From NCBI GenBank assembly GCA_028290285.1, contig JAQGKD010000069.1:52026-116025 (forward strand): a stretch of 64,000 nucleotides of DNA, written 5' to 3'. Origin of the DNA: Hyphomicrobiales bacterium. GTDB lineage: Bacteria; Pseudomonadota; Alphaproteobacteria; Rhizobiales; Beijerinckiaceae. The notes beneath the pieces are model-generated. The model saw only the letters and a program-made list of their open reading frames with translations. It was not told the DNA's origin and searched no databases. The position numbers were made by a program, and so were the translations under genes. Of the stretch, positions 42,106 through 50,336 are shown piece after piece (position 1 is the stretch's first letter; each line of letters begins with the position of its first letter).

Positions 42106-43941
42106 ATGACTGGGGAGACCCGCGCCGGCTTCCTTGAACGCGCACTGGGCGTGGTGCGCGTGAACATGTTCGCGCAGGATTCGAACAGAAGATACCTCTG
42201 GACCAGCAACGCGATCATGGGCGTCGAGCCGAACGACATCCTTGGCCGGACGGAGGCGGATTTTCTGCCACCCGAGATCGCTTCGCGAGCCATTGCCGAA
42301 AAGGAGATCGTCCTCGCCACGGGAGAACCCCGCCAATGGACATTGGAAAGCCGCTGCGACGGTGAGTCCAAGATCTTCCAGTTGCGTGTAGAGGCGACGC
42401 GCGATGAACAGGGACGCATCAACGGTCTGATTGGCGGCGCCATCGACCTGACGTCGGACAAGCAGGCTGTGGACAACCTGCGCGCCAGCGAACGCGTGCT
42501 GCGCGACGTCATCGACCATCTGTTCGCCTTCGTCGGCGTGCTCGATCTCGACGGCCGCATTATCGAGGCGAACCGCGCGCCCCTCGAAGCCACGGGCCTG
42601 ACGCGTGAAGACGTGATCGGCCGCATCTTCTGGGAGTGCAGCTGGTGGTCCAACTCGCCCGCCGTGCAGGAGCGGCTGAAGGACACCATCAAACGTGTCC
42701 GCAGCGGCGAAACGCTGCGTTACGACGTGCAGATGCAGGTCGCCAACGGCCGCGTGATCACGCTCGACTTCCAGCTCGCCCCGCTGGTCGACGAAACCGG
42801 CCGCATCGTCAGGCTCGTCGCCAGTGGCACCGACATCACCTGGCGCAAAAACGCCGAGCGTGAATTGCAGACCGCGCTGGTGCGCACCGAGCTCGCGCTG
42901 GAAGCCGGCAAGACCGGCGTCTGGGAACACGACCTTGCAACAGGAGAGCTCGTCTGGGATGCGCGCATGCGTCATCTCTTTGGCCTTTCTACGGAGGCAC
43001 CTGTCACCGTCGAACTGTTCGAGAGTCTGGTTCATCGCGAGGACTTACTGAAGACGCGCGAAGCGGCTGACGCGGCAACAGATCCCGCAGGAGACGGCGA
43101 GTACGACGTTGAATACCGCCTCGCCGACCGGGGAAATATTCCCCACGAACGCTGGATCGCAGCGCGCGGTCGCTCGATCTTCGAACACGGCCGCGCCATT
43201 CGCATGATCGGCATCGGGCGCGACGTCACCGAGCGCAAGCAGCGCGAGGCCCATGTGCATATGCTCATGCGCGAGATCGCCCATCGCTCGAAAAACCTGC
43301 TGGCCGTGATCCAGGCCATGGCGCGCCAGACCGCGACCGCCGGTGGAACGGCCAAGGAATTCGAGACGCGGTTCACGGGGCGGCTCGAGGCGCTGGCCGG
43401 CTCGCAGGACCTGCTCGTGATGCAGGACTGGCATGGCGCCTCGCTCCACGACCTCGTGCGGTCGCAGCTCGTTCACTACGCCGACCTGATCGGCAACCGC
43501 ATCACGGTCGAGGGTCCCGACGTCATGCTGAAGCCGGAGGCAGCCCAGAACATCGGCCTGGCTCTCCATGAACTGTCGACCAATGCCGCCAAATATGGCG
43601 CGCTCTCGAATGAAAACGGCGCGGTCCACCTCACCTGGACACATGACGAACACGCGGAGGAGCCAGTCCTGCGCATGAGCTGGCAGGAAACAGGCGGCCC
43701 CGCCGTTTCACCGCCGTCCCGCGAGGGCTTCGGTCACAAGGTCCTGAAACGCATCGCCGCCCATGCGCTCGAAGGCAAGGTCACGCTCGACTTCGCGCCC
43801 GGCGGCCTGATCTGGGGGCTGGAGATTCCAACCTCCTACATCGTCCGCCCGCGCACCCGTGAAGAAGCCGAAAAGGCCGAGGCCAGCCCAGTCAAGGCGC
43901 TCAGCGCGCTTGGCGCGGTCCCGCTCGGAGGGCGAGTCTAG
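42106..43941 (+). CDS. PAS-containing HWE histidine kinase
   Basis: A 611-aa soluble kinase with no TM segment. PAS-like domains lie at about 12-118, 130-247 and 258-377. A HWE/HisKA_2 core follows, with His393 (IAHRSKNLLAVIQAM) and N-box ALHELSTNAAKYG. The catalytic part ends with GLIWGLEIP. In many alphaproteobacteria such kinases (PhyK/LovK type) phosphorylate PhyR. Divergent from nepR, it is a plausible stress sensor for this locus. The start at 42106 has AGGA only 1 nt upstream; a small upstream frame (41960-42109) ends overlapping it, so coupling is possible. Confidence 0.85.
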   Translation: MTGETRAGFLERALGVVRVNMFAQDSNRRYLWTSNAIMGVEPNDILGRTEADFLPPEIASRAIAEKEIVLATGEPRQWTLESRCDGESKIFQLRVEATRDEQGRINGLIGGAIDLTSDKQAVDNLRASERVLRDVIDHLFAFVGVLDLDGRIIEANRAPLEATGLTREDVIGRIFWECSWWSNSPAVQERLKDTIKRVRSGETLRYDVQMQVANGRVITLDFQLAPLVDETGRIVRLVASGTDITWRKNAERELQTALVRTELALEAGKTGVWEHDLATGELVWDARMRHLFGLSTEAPVTVELFESLVHREDLLKTREAADAATDPAGDGEYDVEYRLADRGNIPHERWIAARGRSIFEHGRAIRMIGIGRDVTERKQREAHVHMLMREIAHRSKNLLAVIQAMARQTATAGGTAKEFETRFTGRLEALAGSQDLLVMQDWHGASLHDLVRSQLVHYADLIGNRITVEGPDVMLKPEAAQNIGLALHELSTNAAKYGALSNENGAVHLTWTHDEHAEEPVLRMSWQETGGPAVSPPSREGFGHKVLKRIAAHALEGKVTLDFAPGGLIWGLEIPTSYIVRPRTREEAEKAEASPVKALSALGAVPLGGRV

Positions 43942-43962
43942 GCCAAAGGGAATTCCGGGTTG

Positions 43963-44015
43963 CTCGGCCGACGGTCCTGGCTTAAGCTTGGTCGGAGCGA
44001 GGCATCGTTTTTTTT
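43963..44015 (+). terminator. Probable terminator of the kinase gene
   Basis: Imperfect stem CTCGGCCGAC (43963-43972) with GTCGGAGCGAG (43991-44001), then eight consecutive T at 44008-44015. The T-run is itself framed by GGCATC/GATGCC. It is the strongest U-run in this part of the window and matches the end of the kinase gene. Confidence 0.55.
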
Positions 44016-44085
44016 AAGATGCCGTGAGCGTTGATATTTAAAGGTTTTCTTTCATGGATTGTGTCACGTCTTCAAGTGACCGCGC

Positions 44086-45366
44086 ATGACTCGGGACGTC
44101 ACATCCAAACCTGCGCGCTGCGTACCGAGCAGGGCTGTGGCCCTCACCCCCGGTGCTTCGAAGCTCCATAACCGCCTTCCACGGATCACCACGCGCCAAC
44201 GGCTGGACTGGCAAGTCAGACGCATGGATGCTCACAACCTGTGGCGGCGGCTCATCGCGCCCTGGAAACGGCGCAAGCGCAAGGCAGCCGGAGCGGCCAC
44301 TGCGCAGGGTTTCGACAAGGCGCGCGATGCCCAGCGGACAAGCGGACCAGCGCTCGTCTTTGCCGATCTCGGCGGGTCGCACGGCCTGTCCTGCGCAGCT
44401 GTGTACGATCTCGTCACGATCCGCGCGCAGCACAGTGTCGTTCAGGTGGTAGACATCGGCCCGTTCATCGCGGACAAGACGAGCGAACGGCCTGCAATCG
44501 CGGACGGCTGCGAGAATGTCTACTTCCTCTGCCAGCCCGACGCGCTCTCGTCGATCCTGCCGGGATTGACGCCTGCCCTGATAGCCCGCGCCTATCGGGT
44601 CGGACGCTGGGTCTGGGAAACGCCCATCTTTCCTGAAGCATGGCGCTTTGCGGAAAATCTCGTGCACGAGGTCTGGGCGCCCTCGTTGTTTTGCGCTGAA
44701 ACATTCCGCCGCGCTCTGTCTCTTCCCGTGCATGTCGTGCCGCACGCGGTGACCGCGCCCGCCCGCCCTGCGGTCTCCATGCGCCATGGCCTCGGCATTC
44801 CCGACGATATTTTCCTCGGCGTCGCGATCATGGATATCCGGACATGCCCTGAGCGCAAGAATCCCTGGGCCCATGTCCGCGCCTGGCTGGCGGCCTTCGG
44901 CAGCGACCCCACGGCCGTGCTCATCCTGAAGGTCCGAGTCGGTCGCAGGACCGCGCTGGTGCTCGACGAACTGCGCGAGATCATTGGCGAGGCTCGGAAC
45001 ATCCGGCTCATGACACACGAGCTGACGCGCGAGGACATCGCCGCGCTTCATCATGCGGCCGACGCCTATTTGTCGCTGCACAGGTCCGAAGGTTACGGCC
45101 TCAATATCCACGAGGCCCTCGCCTGCGGAAAACCCGTTATTGCCACCCATTGGTCTGCCAATGCGGAATACGGGCCCACATTCCGGAATTACCATCCGGT
45201 CGATTTCGGGCTGGTAGATTATCGCGACTGGACAGGCCACTACGCCGATACCGCCTTCCAATGGGCGGATGCCGACCTCGGCGCGGCCGCGGAAACCCTG
45301 CGCAGCCTGCGCGATCGACACCATCGTGAACGGGCCTGGACGACAGATCTCGCCGAGGTCGCGTGA
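44086..45366 (+). CDS. Glycosyltransferase family 4-type protein
   Basis: A 426-aa protein with a GT-B fold. The C-terminal donor-site region LSLHRSEGYGLNIHEALACGKPVIATHWSANAEY contains the conserved Glu-rich EGYG..EALA motif of GT4 retaining enzymes. The N-terminal 75 residues are basic and not conserved; a second Met at 44224 is plausible. Its stop overlaps the start of the next gene (GTGA), so both are co-translated. First of a surface-glycan gene series. Confidence 0.85.
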   Translation: MTRDVTSKPARCVPSRAVALTPGASKLHNRLPRITTRQRLDWQVRRMDAHNLWRRLIAPWKRRKRKAAGAATAQGFDKARDAQRTSGPALVFADLGGSHGLSCAAVYDLVTIRAQHSVVQVVDIGPFIADKTSERPAIADGCENVYFLCQPDALSSILPGLTPALIARAYRVGRWVWETPIFPEAWRFAENLVHEVWAPSLFCAETFRRALSLPVHVVPHAVTAPARPAVSMRHGLGIPDDIFLGVAIMDIRTCPERKNPWAHVRAWLAAFGSDPTAVLILKVRVGRRTALVLDELREIIGEARNIRLMTHELTREDIAALHHAADAYLSLHRSEGYGLNIHEALACGKPVIATHWSANAEYGPTFRNYHPVDFGLVDYRDWTGHYADTAFQWADADLGAAAETLRSLRDRHHRERAWTTDLAEVA

Positions 45367-47228
45367 ACGTCTTGCGGCTTCTGGAGGAAATACCCTGGCG
45401 GCTGATCGCAAATCTGCCGCCGCGAGCACGCCTGCGCGTCCTGAACGCCTGGAGCCCGGCGAGTTATATTCGACGCAACATCGGGCATGGGCCAAAGCGC
45501 GTCGAGCGTGTCGTGGATCATCTCGTTCATGGCGCGCGAAAATCAAGGGAGCGCGATCCCTGGGACGCGCAGACCTATCGGCTCTGGGTCGCAGTCCACG
45601 ACCGGCTCGACGGGCATCGCCTCGCTCATCTGGTGCGGCAGGGCGCCAGCCTGCCGAGCCGTCCGCTTTTCTCGCTGATCCTCGACGCGACCGACGATGC
45701 GACCGACCTCGCGCATACGCTCGATAGCCTGCGCGGGCAGCTCTATCCGCAATGGGAGTTGTGCCTCGTAGGCAGCGCGCACGAGGGTGCGAAAAGCGAT
45801 CCCCGCATCCGCCTGCTCCCGCTGCCTGACGCATCCACACCCGCGGCACGGGCCAATGCTGCCCTTCATGCAGTGCGGGGCGTCTGGATCGGGCGTCTGC
45901 AAGCAGGCGATCGACTGTCGCCTGACGCCCTCCTGCTGATGGCTGACGAGGCGGGCCGCTTTCCCGAAGCCGCGATGATGTTCAGCGACGAGGACCGGCT
46001 CGACTCGCAAGGACGCCGCTGCGATCCGTTCTTCAAGCCGGACTGGAATCCCGCGCTCATGCTGTCCCGGAACGCCTTTGGCGGCCTCGGCGTCATGGAG
46101 CGGCAGCTTGCCATTCGCGCCGGCGGATTCCGTGCAGGCTTCGAGGGCGCGGAAGATCACGATCTCGCGTTGCGCTGCGCAGCTCTCATTCCGGTCAGCC
46201 GGATCCGCCACATTCCGCGCATCCTCTTTCACGCACGCACGCGGCCTGAGGACCCGCAGGCTTGGGAGAGCGGTAGACGCGCCATCGAAAGCGCGCTTCT
46301 CGACAATGGAAAAGCGGCGCGCGTGACGCGCAGGCTCCATAAATTCTATGGCGTCGAATACCCGGCCCCGCCGGATTGGCCCCTGCTGTCTCTCGTCATC
46401 GCGTCGACGCTGGGCTCCGAAATACAGACCAACTGCCTCAACAGCGTTCTCGCAAAGACGACCTATCCCAATCTCGAGATCGTGCTGGCCATTTCCGCAG
46501 CCCACTCCGACCGTCTCGACGGGGAGGTTTTCGCGCGCCTGCGCGACGATCCGCGCCTGCGCCTCTACATCTACGACCACGCGCCCTTCAACTATTCATG
46601 GGTGAACAATCGCGCAGCCGAAATGGCGCGTGGCGACTACCTCTGCCTGCTCAACGACGACATCGAAGTCGAGACGCCGGACTGGGCGGAAAAACTCGTG
46701 TCGCGAGCGATGCTCCCAGGCGTCGGCGCGGTCGGCGCCATGCTCTATTTTCCCGACGGCACGATCCAGCACGCCGGCGTCGTCCTCGGCATCGGCGGCG
46801 TGGCCGCCCATGTGGGACACCGGGAAAAGCGCGGCTGGCCGGGCTATTGCGGACGCGGCGCCCTGGAACAGGACCTGTCCTGCGTGACGGCGGCCTGCAT
46901 GGTGCTGCCGCGCCATGCCTTCCTGAGCGCAGGAATGCTCGATGAGACCTACCCCGTGAGTTTCAACGATGTGGATCTCTGCCTGAAACTCCGGCGGTTG
47001 AACCTACGCATCATCTGGACGCCCGATGTGCAACTGATCCATCACGAATCGGCCAGCTGGGGGCCCCACATGGAAGGAGACAAGGCAGCTCGCTTCCATG
47101 CAGACTTTCAACTTATGCGAGAAAATTGGCAGGAAGCCCTCGACGCAGACCCCTTTTACAACCTAAGCTTGTCCTTGCGGTTCGGGAGAATCTATCGTTA
47201 CGCCCTTCCGCGGGGATTATGGGCGTAG
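45363..47228 (+). CDS. Double-domain family 2 glycosyltransferase
   Basis: A 621-aa protein. An N-terminal basic part precedes a first GT2-like domain (SLILDATDDATDLAHTLDSLRGQLYPQWELCLVGSA; the metal motif is degenerate but MMFSDEDRLD is present). A second, complete GT2 domain starts near residue 340 (LSLVIASTLGSEIQTNCLNSVLAKTTYPNLEIVLA), with LLNDDIEVETPDW as DxD-like metal site and FNDVDLCLKLRR at the end. It resembles rhamnosyltransferase/O-antigen chain enzymes. The GTG start overlaps the upstream gene. Confidence 0.87.
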   Translation: MNVLRLLEEIPWRLIANLPPRARLRVLNAWSPASYIRRNIGHGPKRVERVVDHLVHGARKSRERDPWDAQTYRLWVAVHDRLDGHRLAHLVRQGASLPSRPLFSLILDATDDATDLAHTLDSLRGQLYPQWELCLVGSAHEGAKSDPRIRLLPLPDASTPAARANAALHAVRGVWIGRLQAGDRLSPDALLLMADEAGRFPEAAMMFSDEDRLDSQGRRCDPFFKPDWNPALMLSRNAFGGLGVMERQLAIRAGGFRAGFEGAEDHDLALRCAALIPVSRIRHIPRILFHARTRPEDPQAWESGRRAIESALLDNGKAARVTRRLHKFYGVEYPAPPDWPLLSLVIASTLGSEIQTNCLNSVLAKTTYPNLEIVLAISAAHSDRLDGEVFARLRDDPRLRLYIYDHAPFNYSWVNNRAAEMARGDYLCLLNDDIEVETPDWAEKLVSRAMLPGVGAVGAMLYFPDGTIQHAGVVLGIGGVAAHVGHREKRGWPGYCGRGALEQDLSCVTAACMVLPRHAFLSAGMLDETYPVSFNDVDLCLKLRRLNLRIIWTPDVQLIHHESASWGPHMEGDKAARFHADFQLMRENWQEALDADPFYNLSLSLRFGRIYRYALPRGLWA

Positions 47229-47294
47229 GTACCGCACAGCACATTTTTGCTGATGATCGCAGTCCTATCAGCCTTCATTTTTATTGGGGGCTGC

Positions 47295-48263
47295 ATGCGG
47301 ATCGGCGACTACGAGTTCATGACGGACTGCGTCTCGAAGTTTCACAATTTCATCTACATACTCGGCTGGTTTCATCACGAGACAGACACTCTGGCCTCGG
47401 TCCGGGTCATCGACCCGAACATGAAGGACTGCATCGCGCGCGTCGCGATCCCGCACGGCGGCGTCTCGGTAAGCCTCGGACCCGACAAGGGCTTCGAACT
47501 CCAGATCTTTCGCGACACGGATGTGTTCGCCGACGATGCGACGATCGAGTTCATCACCACCGCCAGGAAGCGAATCACCGTCAAACTGACGGAGCTCTGT
47601 TCGGACCGGGCATCGAGATTCAGCACGGGCCCGCTGGGTCACACATTCTTCGACGCCGTCAACAAGTCCGGCAAGTCCAAGGTGCTCGACATCGGCGGCC
47701 GCGCCCGAAGCAAGCTGGATAGAAGCCTCATCTTCAGCAATGCCGAATGCACCGTCATCGACATCATCGACGGCGACAACGTGGATATCGTGGGCGACGC
47801 GCACAGGCTGTCTGAATATTTCCCGGCCAATTCCTTTGACGCGGTCTTTTCGGTTTCTGTCTTCGAGCATCTGCTCATGCCCTGGAAGGCCGTCGTCGAG
47901 ATCAACCGCATTCTGAAAGTCGGCGGCATCGGCTGCATCCACACCCACCAGACTCTGGGGATGCACGACATGCCCTGGGATTTCTGGCGTTTCTCCGACA
48001 CCGCGTGGGATGCCCTCTTCAACCAGAAAACCGGCTTCAAGATCACGGCGCGCGCGCTCGACAGCGAGCAATTCGTCATCCCCTTCATCTACCGGCCCTC
48101 GAAGGCTCACGCGGAGAAGTCAGCGGGATTCGAGGGCTCGTGCGTCCTCATCGAGAAGACAGGCCCGTGCCTCGTCGATTGGGACGTGAAGGTGAGCGAC
48201 GCCATCCAGACGACCTACCCGGACGTCGATGACGGCCAGACCGGCGCGTTGGATTTCCATTGA
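47295..48263 (+). CDS. SAM-dependent methyltransferase of the glycan cluster
   Basis: A 322-aa protein from ATG 47295; upstream in-frame starts at 47253 or 47247 would add a hydrophobic stretch. An N-terminal beta-rich part is followed by a class I methyltransferase domain: SKVLDIGGRARSKLD (motif I), VIDIIDGDNVDIVGDAHRL, FDAVFSVSVFEHLLMPWKAV (motif IV/post). The domain pattern fits sugar or lipid methylation. Located between the GT2 and 2OG-oxygenase genes. Confidence 0.8.
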   Translation: MRIGDYEFMTDCVSKFHNFIYILGWFHHETDTLASVRVIDPNMKDCIARVAIPHGGVSVSLGPDKGFELQIFRDTDVFADDATIEFITTARKRITVKLTELCSDRASRFSTGPLGHTFFDAVNKSGKSKVLDIGGRARSKLDRSLIFSNAECTVIDIIDGDNVDIVGDAHRLSEYFPANSFDAVFSVSVFEHLLMPWKAVVEINRILKVGGIGCIHTHQTLGMHDMPWDFWRFSDTAWDALFNQKTGFKITARALDSEQFVIPFIYRPSKAHAEKSAGFEGSCVLIEKTGPCLVDWDVKVSDAIQTTYPDVDDGQTGALDFH

Positions 48264-48347
48264 ACAGTTCATTCTGCGTGACGCGTATTTCAGAATCCTC
48301 GATTGCAACATCAATCCATAACTCAAATTCCATTTGCGAGATGACAA

Positions 48348-49145
48348 ATGAAAGATCTTCTCATCGCCGATCGCCTGCACGACGACATTGATGGTCTCAG
48401 GCAGAGTTTCCTGTTCAATGAACCGTTCAATCATGTCTGCATCGACAATTTCTTCCAGCCCGCGATAGCCCAAGCGCTGGCGGCGGAAATCGAGGCGGCT
48501 GCCCCCAACTGGCACCGCTATCAGAACGCCATCGAGATCAAGCAGACCTGCAATCTCTGGAACGAATTCCCGAGCCTCACCTACAAGGCGTTCTCATATC
48601 TGACCTCGGATGAGTTCGTGTGCTATCTGCGCGAAATGACCGGCTACAAGGATCTCGTCGCCGATGTCGGTCTGCACGGCGGCGGCCTGCACCGCCACGG
48701 ACGGGGCGGCAAGCTGAACACGCATCTCGACTATTCGATTCACCCCAAGACGGGGATGCAGCGCAAGCTCAATCTCATCGTCTATCTCTCGCAGGACTGG
48801 GACCCGTCCTGGGGCGGCGGCCTGGGACTGTGGTCGCATGACGCGCAGAACAACAAGCCCGCCAAGGTCGAGAAGGTCATCGACTGCCTGTTCAACCGCG
48901 GTGTTCTCTTCGACACCACGCAAAACAGCTGGCACGGCCTTCCCGATCCAATCGAATGCGCCGAGAACCGTTTCCGGTCCTCGATCGCGGTCTACTACAT
49001 GGTCCCTCCCGCCAAGGACGCCTCCGCGCACGACCGCGCTCTGTTTGCCCCCCACAACGAACAGGCGATGGACCCCGCTGTCATGGAGCTCATCAAGATG
49101 CGCAGCGCGTCGGCGACCGCCGCCGGCGTCTACCGCACGAAGTGA
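48348..49145 (+). CDS. 2-oxoglutarate/Fe(II)-dependent oxygenase (prolyl-4-hydroxylase type)
   Basis: A 265-aa enzyme. The Fe facial triad is visible: His126-x-Asp128 (THLDYS) and His196 (SWHGLP), with Arg208 or Arg210 (ENRFRSS) for 2-oxoglutarate. WGGGLGLWSHD is the typical jelly-roll segment. In glycan clusters such enzymes hydroxylate sugars, side chains or lipid parts. It is clearly a single-domain cytoplasmic protein, 16 nt before the next gene. Confidence 0.88.
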   Translation: MKDLLIADRLHDDIDGLRQSFLFNEPFNHVCIDNFFQPAIAQALAAEIEAAAPNWHRYQNAIEIKQTCNLWNEFPSLTYKAFSYLTSDEFVCYLREMTGYKDLVADVGLHGGGLHRHGRGGKLNTHLDYSIHPKTGMQRKLNLIVYLSQDWDPSWGGGLGLWSHDAQNNKPAKVEKVIDCLFNRGVLFDTTQNSWHGLPDPIECAENRFRSSIAVYYMVPPAKDASAHDRALFAPHNEQAMDPAVMELIKMRSASATAAGVYRTK

Positions 49146-49161
49146 TCGGGAGGACACGACC

Positions 49162-50103
49162 TTGGGTCTCCGCAAGCGAATCGGGAATCTCTTCACCGGC
49201 CGGACGACGGACAGGCGCATTTCGCGCCTGTTCCGCCGCAACGCGACGGGCAAGCCTCGCATTCTGCGGCGGGCGGAGATGGGAAAGAACATCGCCTTCA
49301 TCTCGACCTTCTGGGGCAAGGGCAATGTCGTCGAAACCCCTTTCGCGCTCGGACGCGAGCTTCTGGCCAACGGCTTTTCGGTCGCCCTGATCATCACGGC
49401 GGCAGAGGGTGTCGTCTTCGAAAAGATCGTCGCCCGGCTTGAAGCGCTGGAGATCCCCGTAAGTGGCTTCACGCTGATCTGCCGCAAGAATACCGGCAAG
49501 GATTTCGGCGGCTTCAAGGATGTCTTCCATCTCTTCCGCGACGAGATCGCCGCAGCGGAGAAGGTCTTCATCGGCAACGATTCGCTCGTCGGCCCGCTCT
49601 TCCAATCGGACTATTTCGAGCGCATCCGCAACGCCACCGACGGCTTGTGGGGACCCACCGAATCCTTCGACCGCGCCTACCATCTGCAGAGTTCGCACCT
49701 GATCTTTTCAGGCGCCAAGGCCATCAAGGCCGCGCAGGCGTTCTTCGATCAGTATCTCTACTACCGGAACCGGGAAAACATCGTTCGCTACGGCGAGGTA
49801 CACCTGACGAGTTTCTGCCGGGCCGCGGGCTGCAAGGTGCAATGCCTCTACCCGACGGGGCTGCTGGCCCGCCGCAAGACGTCGGATCGCATGTCGGGGC
49901 GCAAGGTGGAACTGTGGCTCGACACCAACCCGCAGCATTTCTTCTTCGACGCGCTGCTGGACGAGGACTTCCCCTTCGTCAAACGCGAGCTGCTGGAAAA
50001 AAACCCGCTCGGCATCAAGAACGTCTACCCCAAAATCATCGCCCGCATGGAAGAACGCGGCCAATCCCCCGACGTACTCTTCGGTCACTTCCGCCCGCTT
50101 TGA
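49162..50103 (+). CDS. RgpF-like rhamnan synthesis protein
   Basis: A 313-aa protein of the RgpF/rhamnan-synthesis F family: basic N-terminus, then NIAFISTFWGKGNVVETPFALGRELLANGFSVALI, RKNTGKDFGGFKDVFH and EKVFIGNDSLVGPLF, the family's core blocks. The start is an unusual TTG with GGGAGG 8 nt upstream. The codon frame also continues upstream as an open non-gene. The role is transfer of a deoxy-hexose or similar in a surface polysaccharide. Confidence 0.83.
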   Translation: MGLRKRIGNLFTGRTTDRRISRLFRRNATGKPRILRRAEMGKNIAFISTFWGKGNVVETPFALGRELLANGFSVALIITAAEGVVFEKIVARLEALEIPVSGFTLICRKNTGKDFGGFKDVFHLFRDEIAAAEKVFIGNDSLVGPLFQSDYFERIRNATDGLWGPTESFDRAYHLQSSHLIFSGAKAIKAAQAFFDQYLYYRNRENIVRYGEVHLTSFCRAAGCKVQCLYPTGLLARRKTSDRMSGRKVELWLDTNPQHFFFDALLDEDFPFVKRELLEKNPLGIKNVYPKIIARMEERGQSPDVLFGHFRPL

Positions 50104-50336
50104 CGGGCGGCGGCCCGTGAATACCCGTGCAGCAATAGAAATCCGGCGGATGCCGCCAGTCCTTCGAGGCTGATGCGAGACGTCGGATTTTTATGGTTGG
50201 GCCTAAGCGCGTTCGAGCGGCGGGGACCGCGCCCCCCGATCCCATGCGGAATAGTTCAGTTTGAGTTTGTCGGCTGCCGCTGGGTAAGGTAAGCCGTTTC
50301 CTATTACCTCGGTATCGAGGACATAGGATTTTTTAC

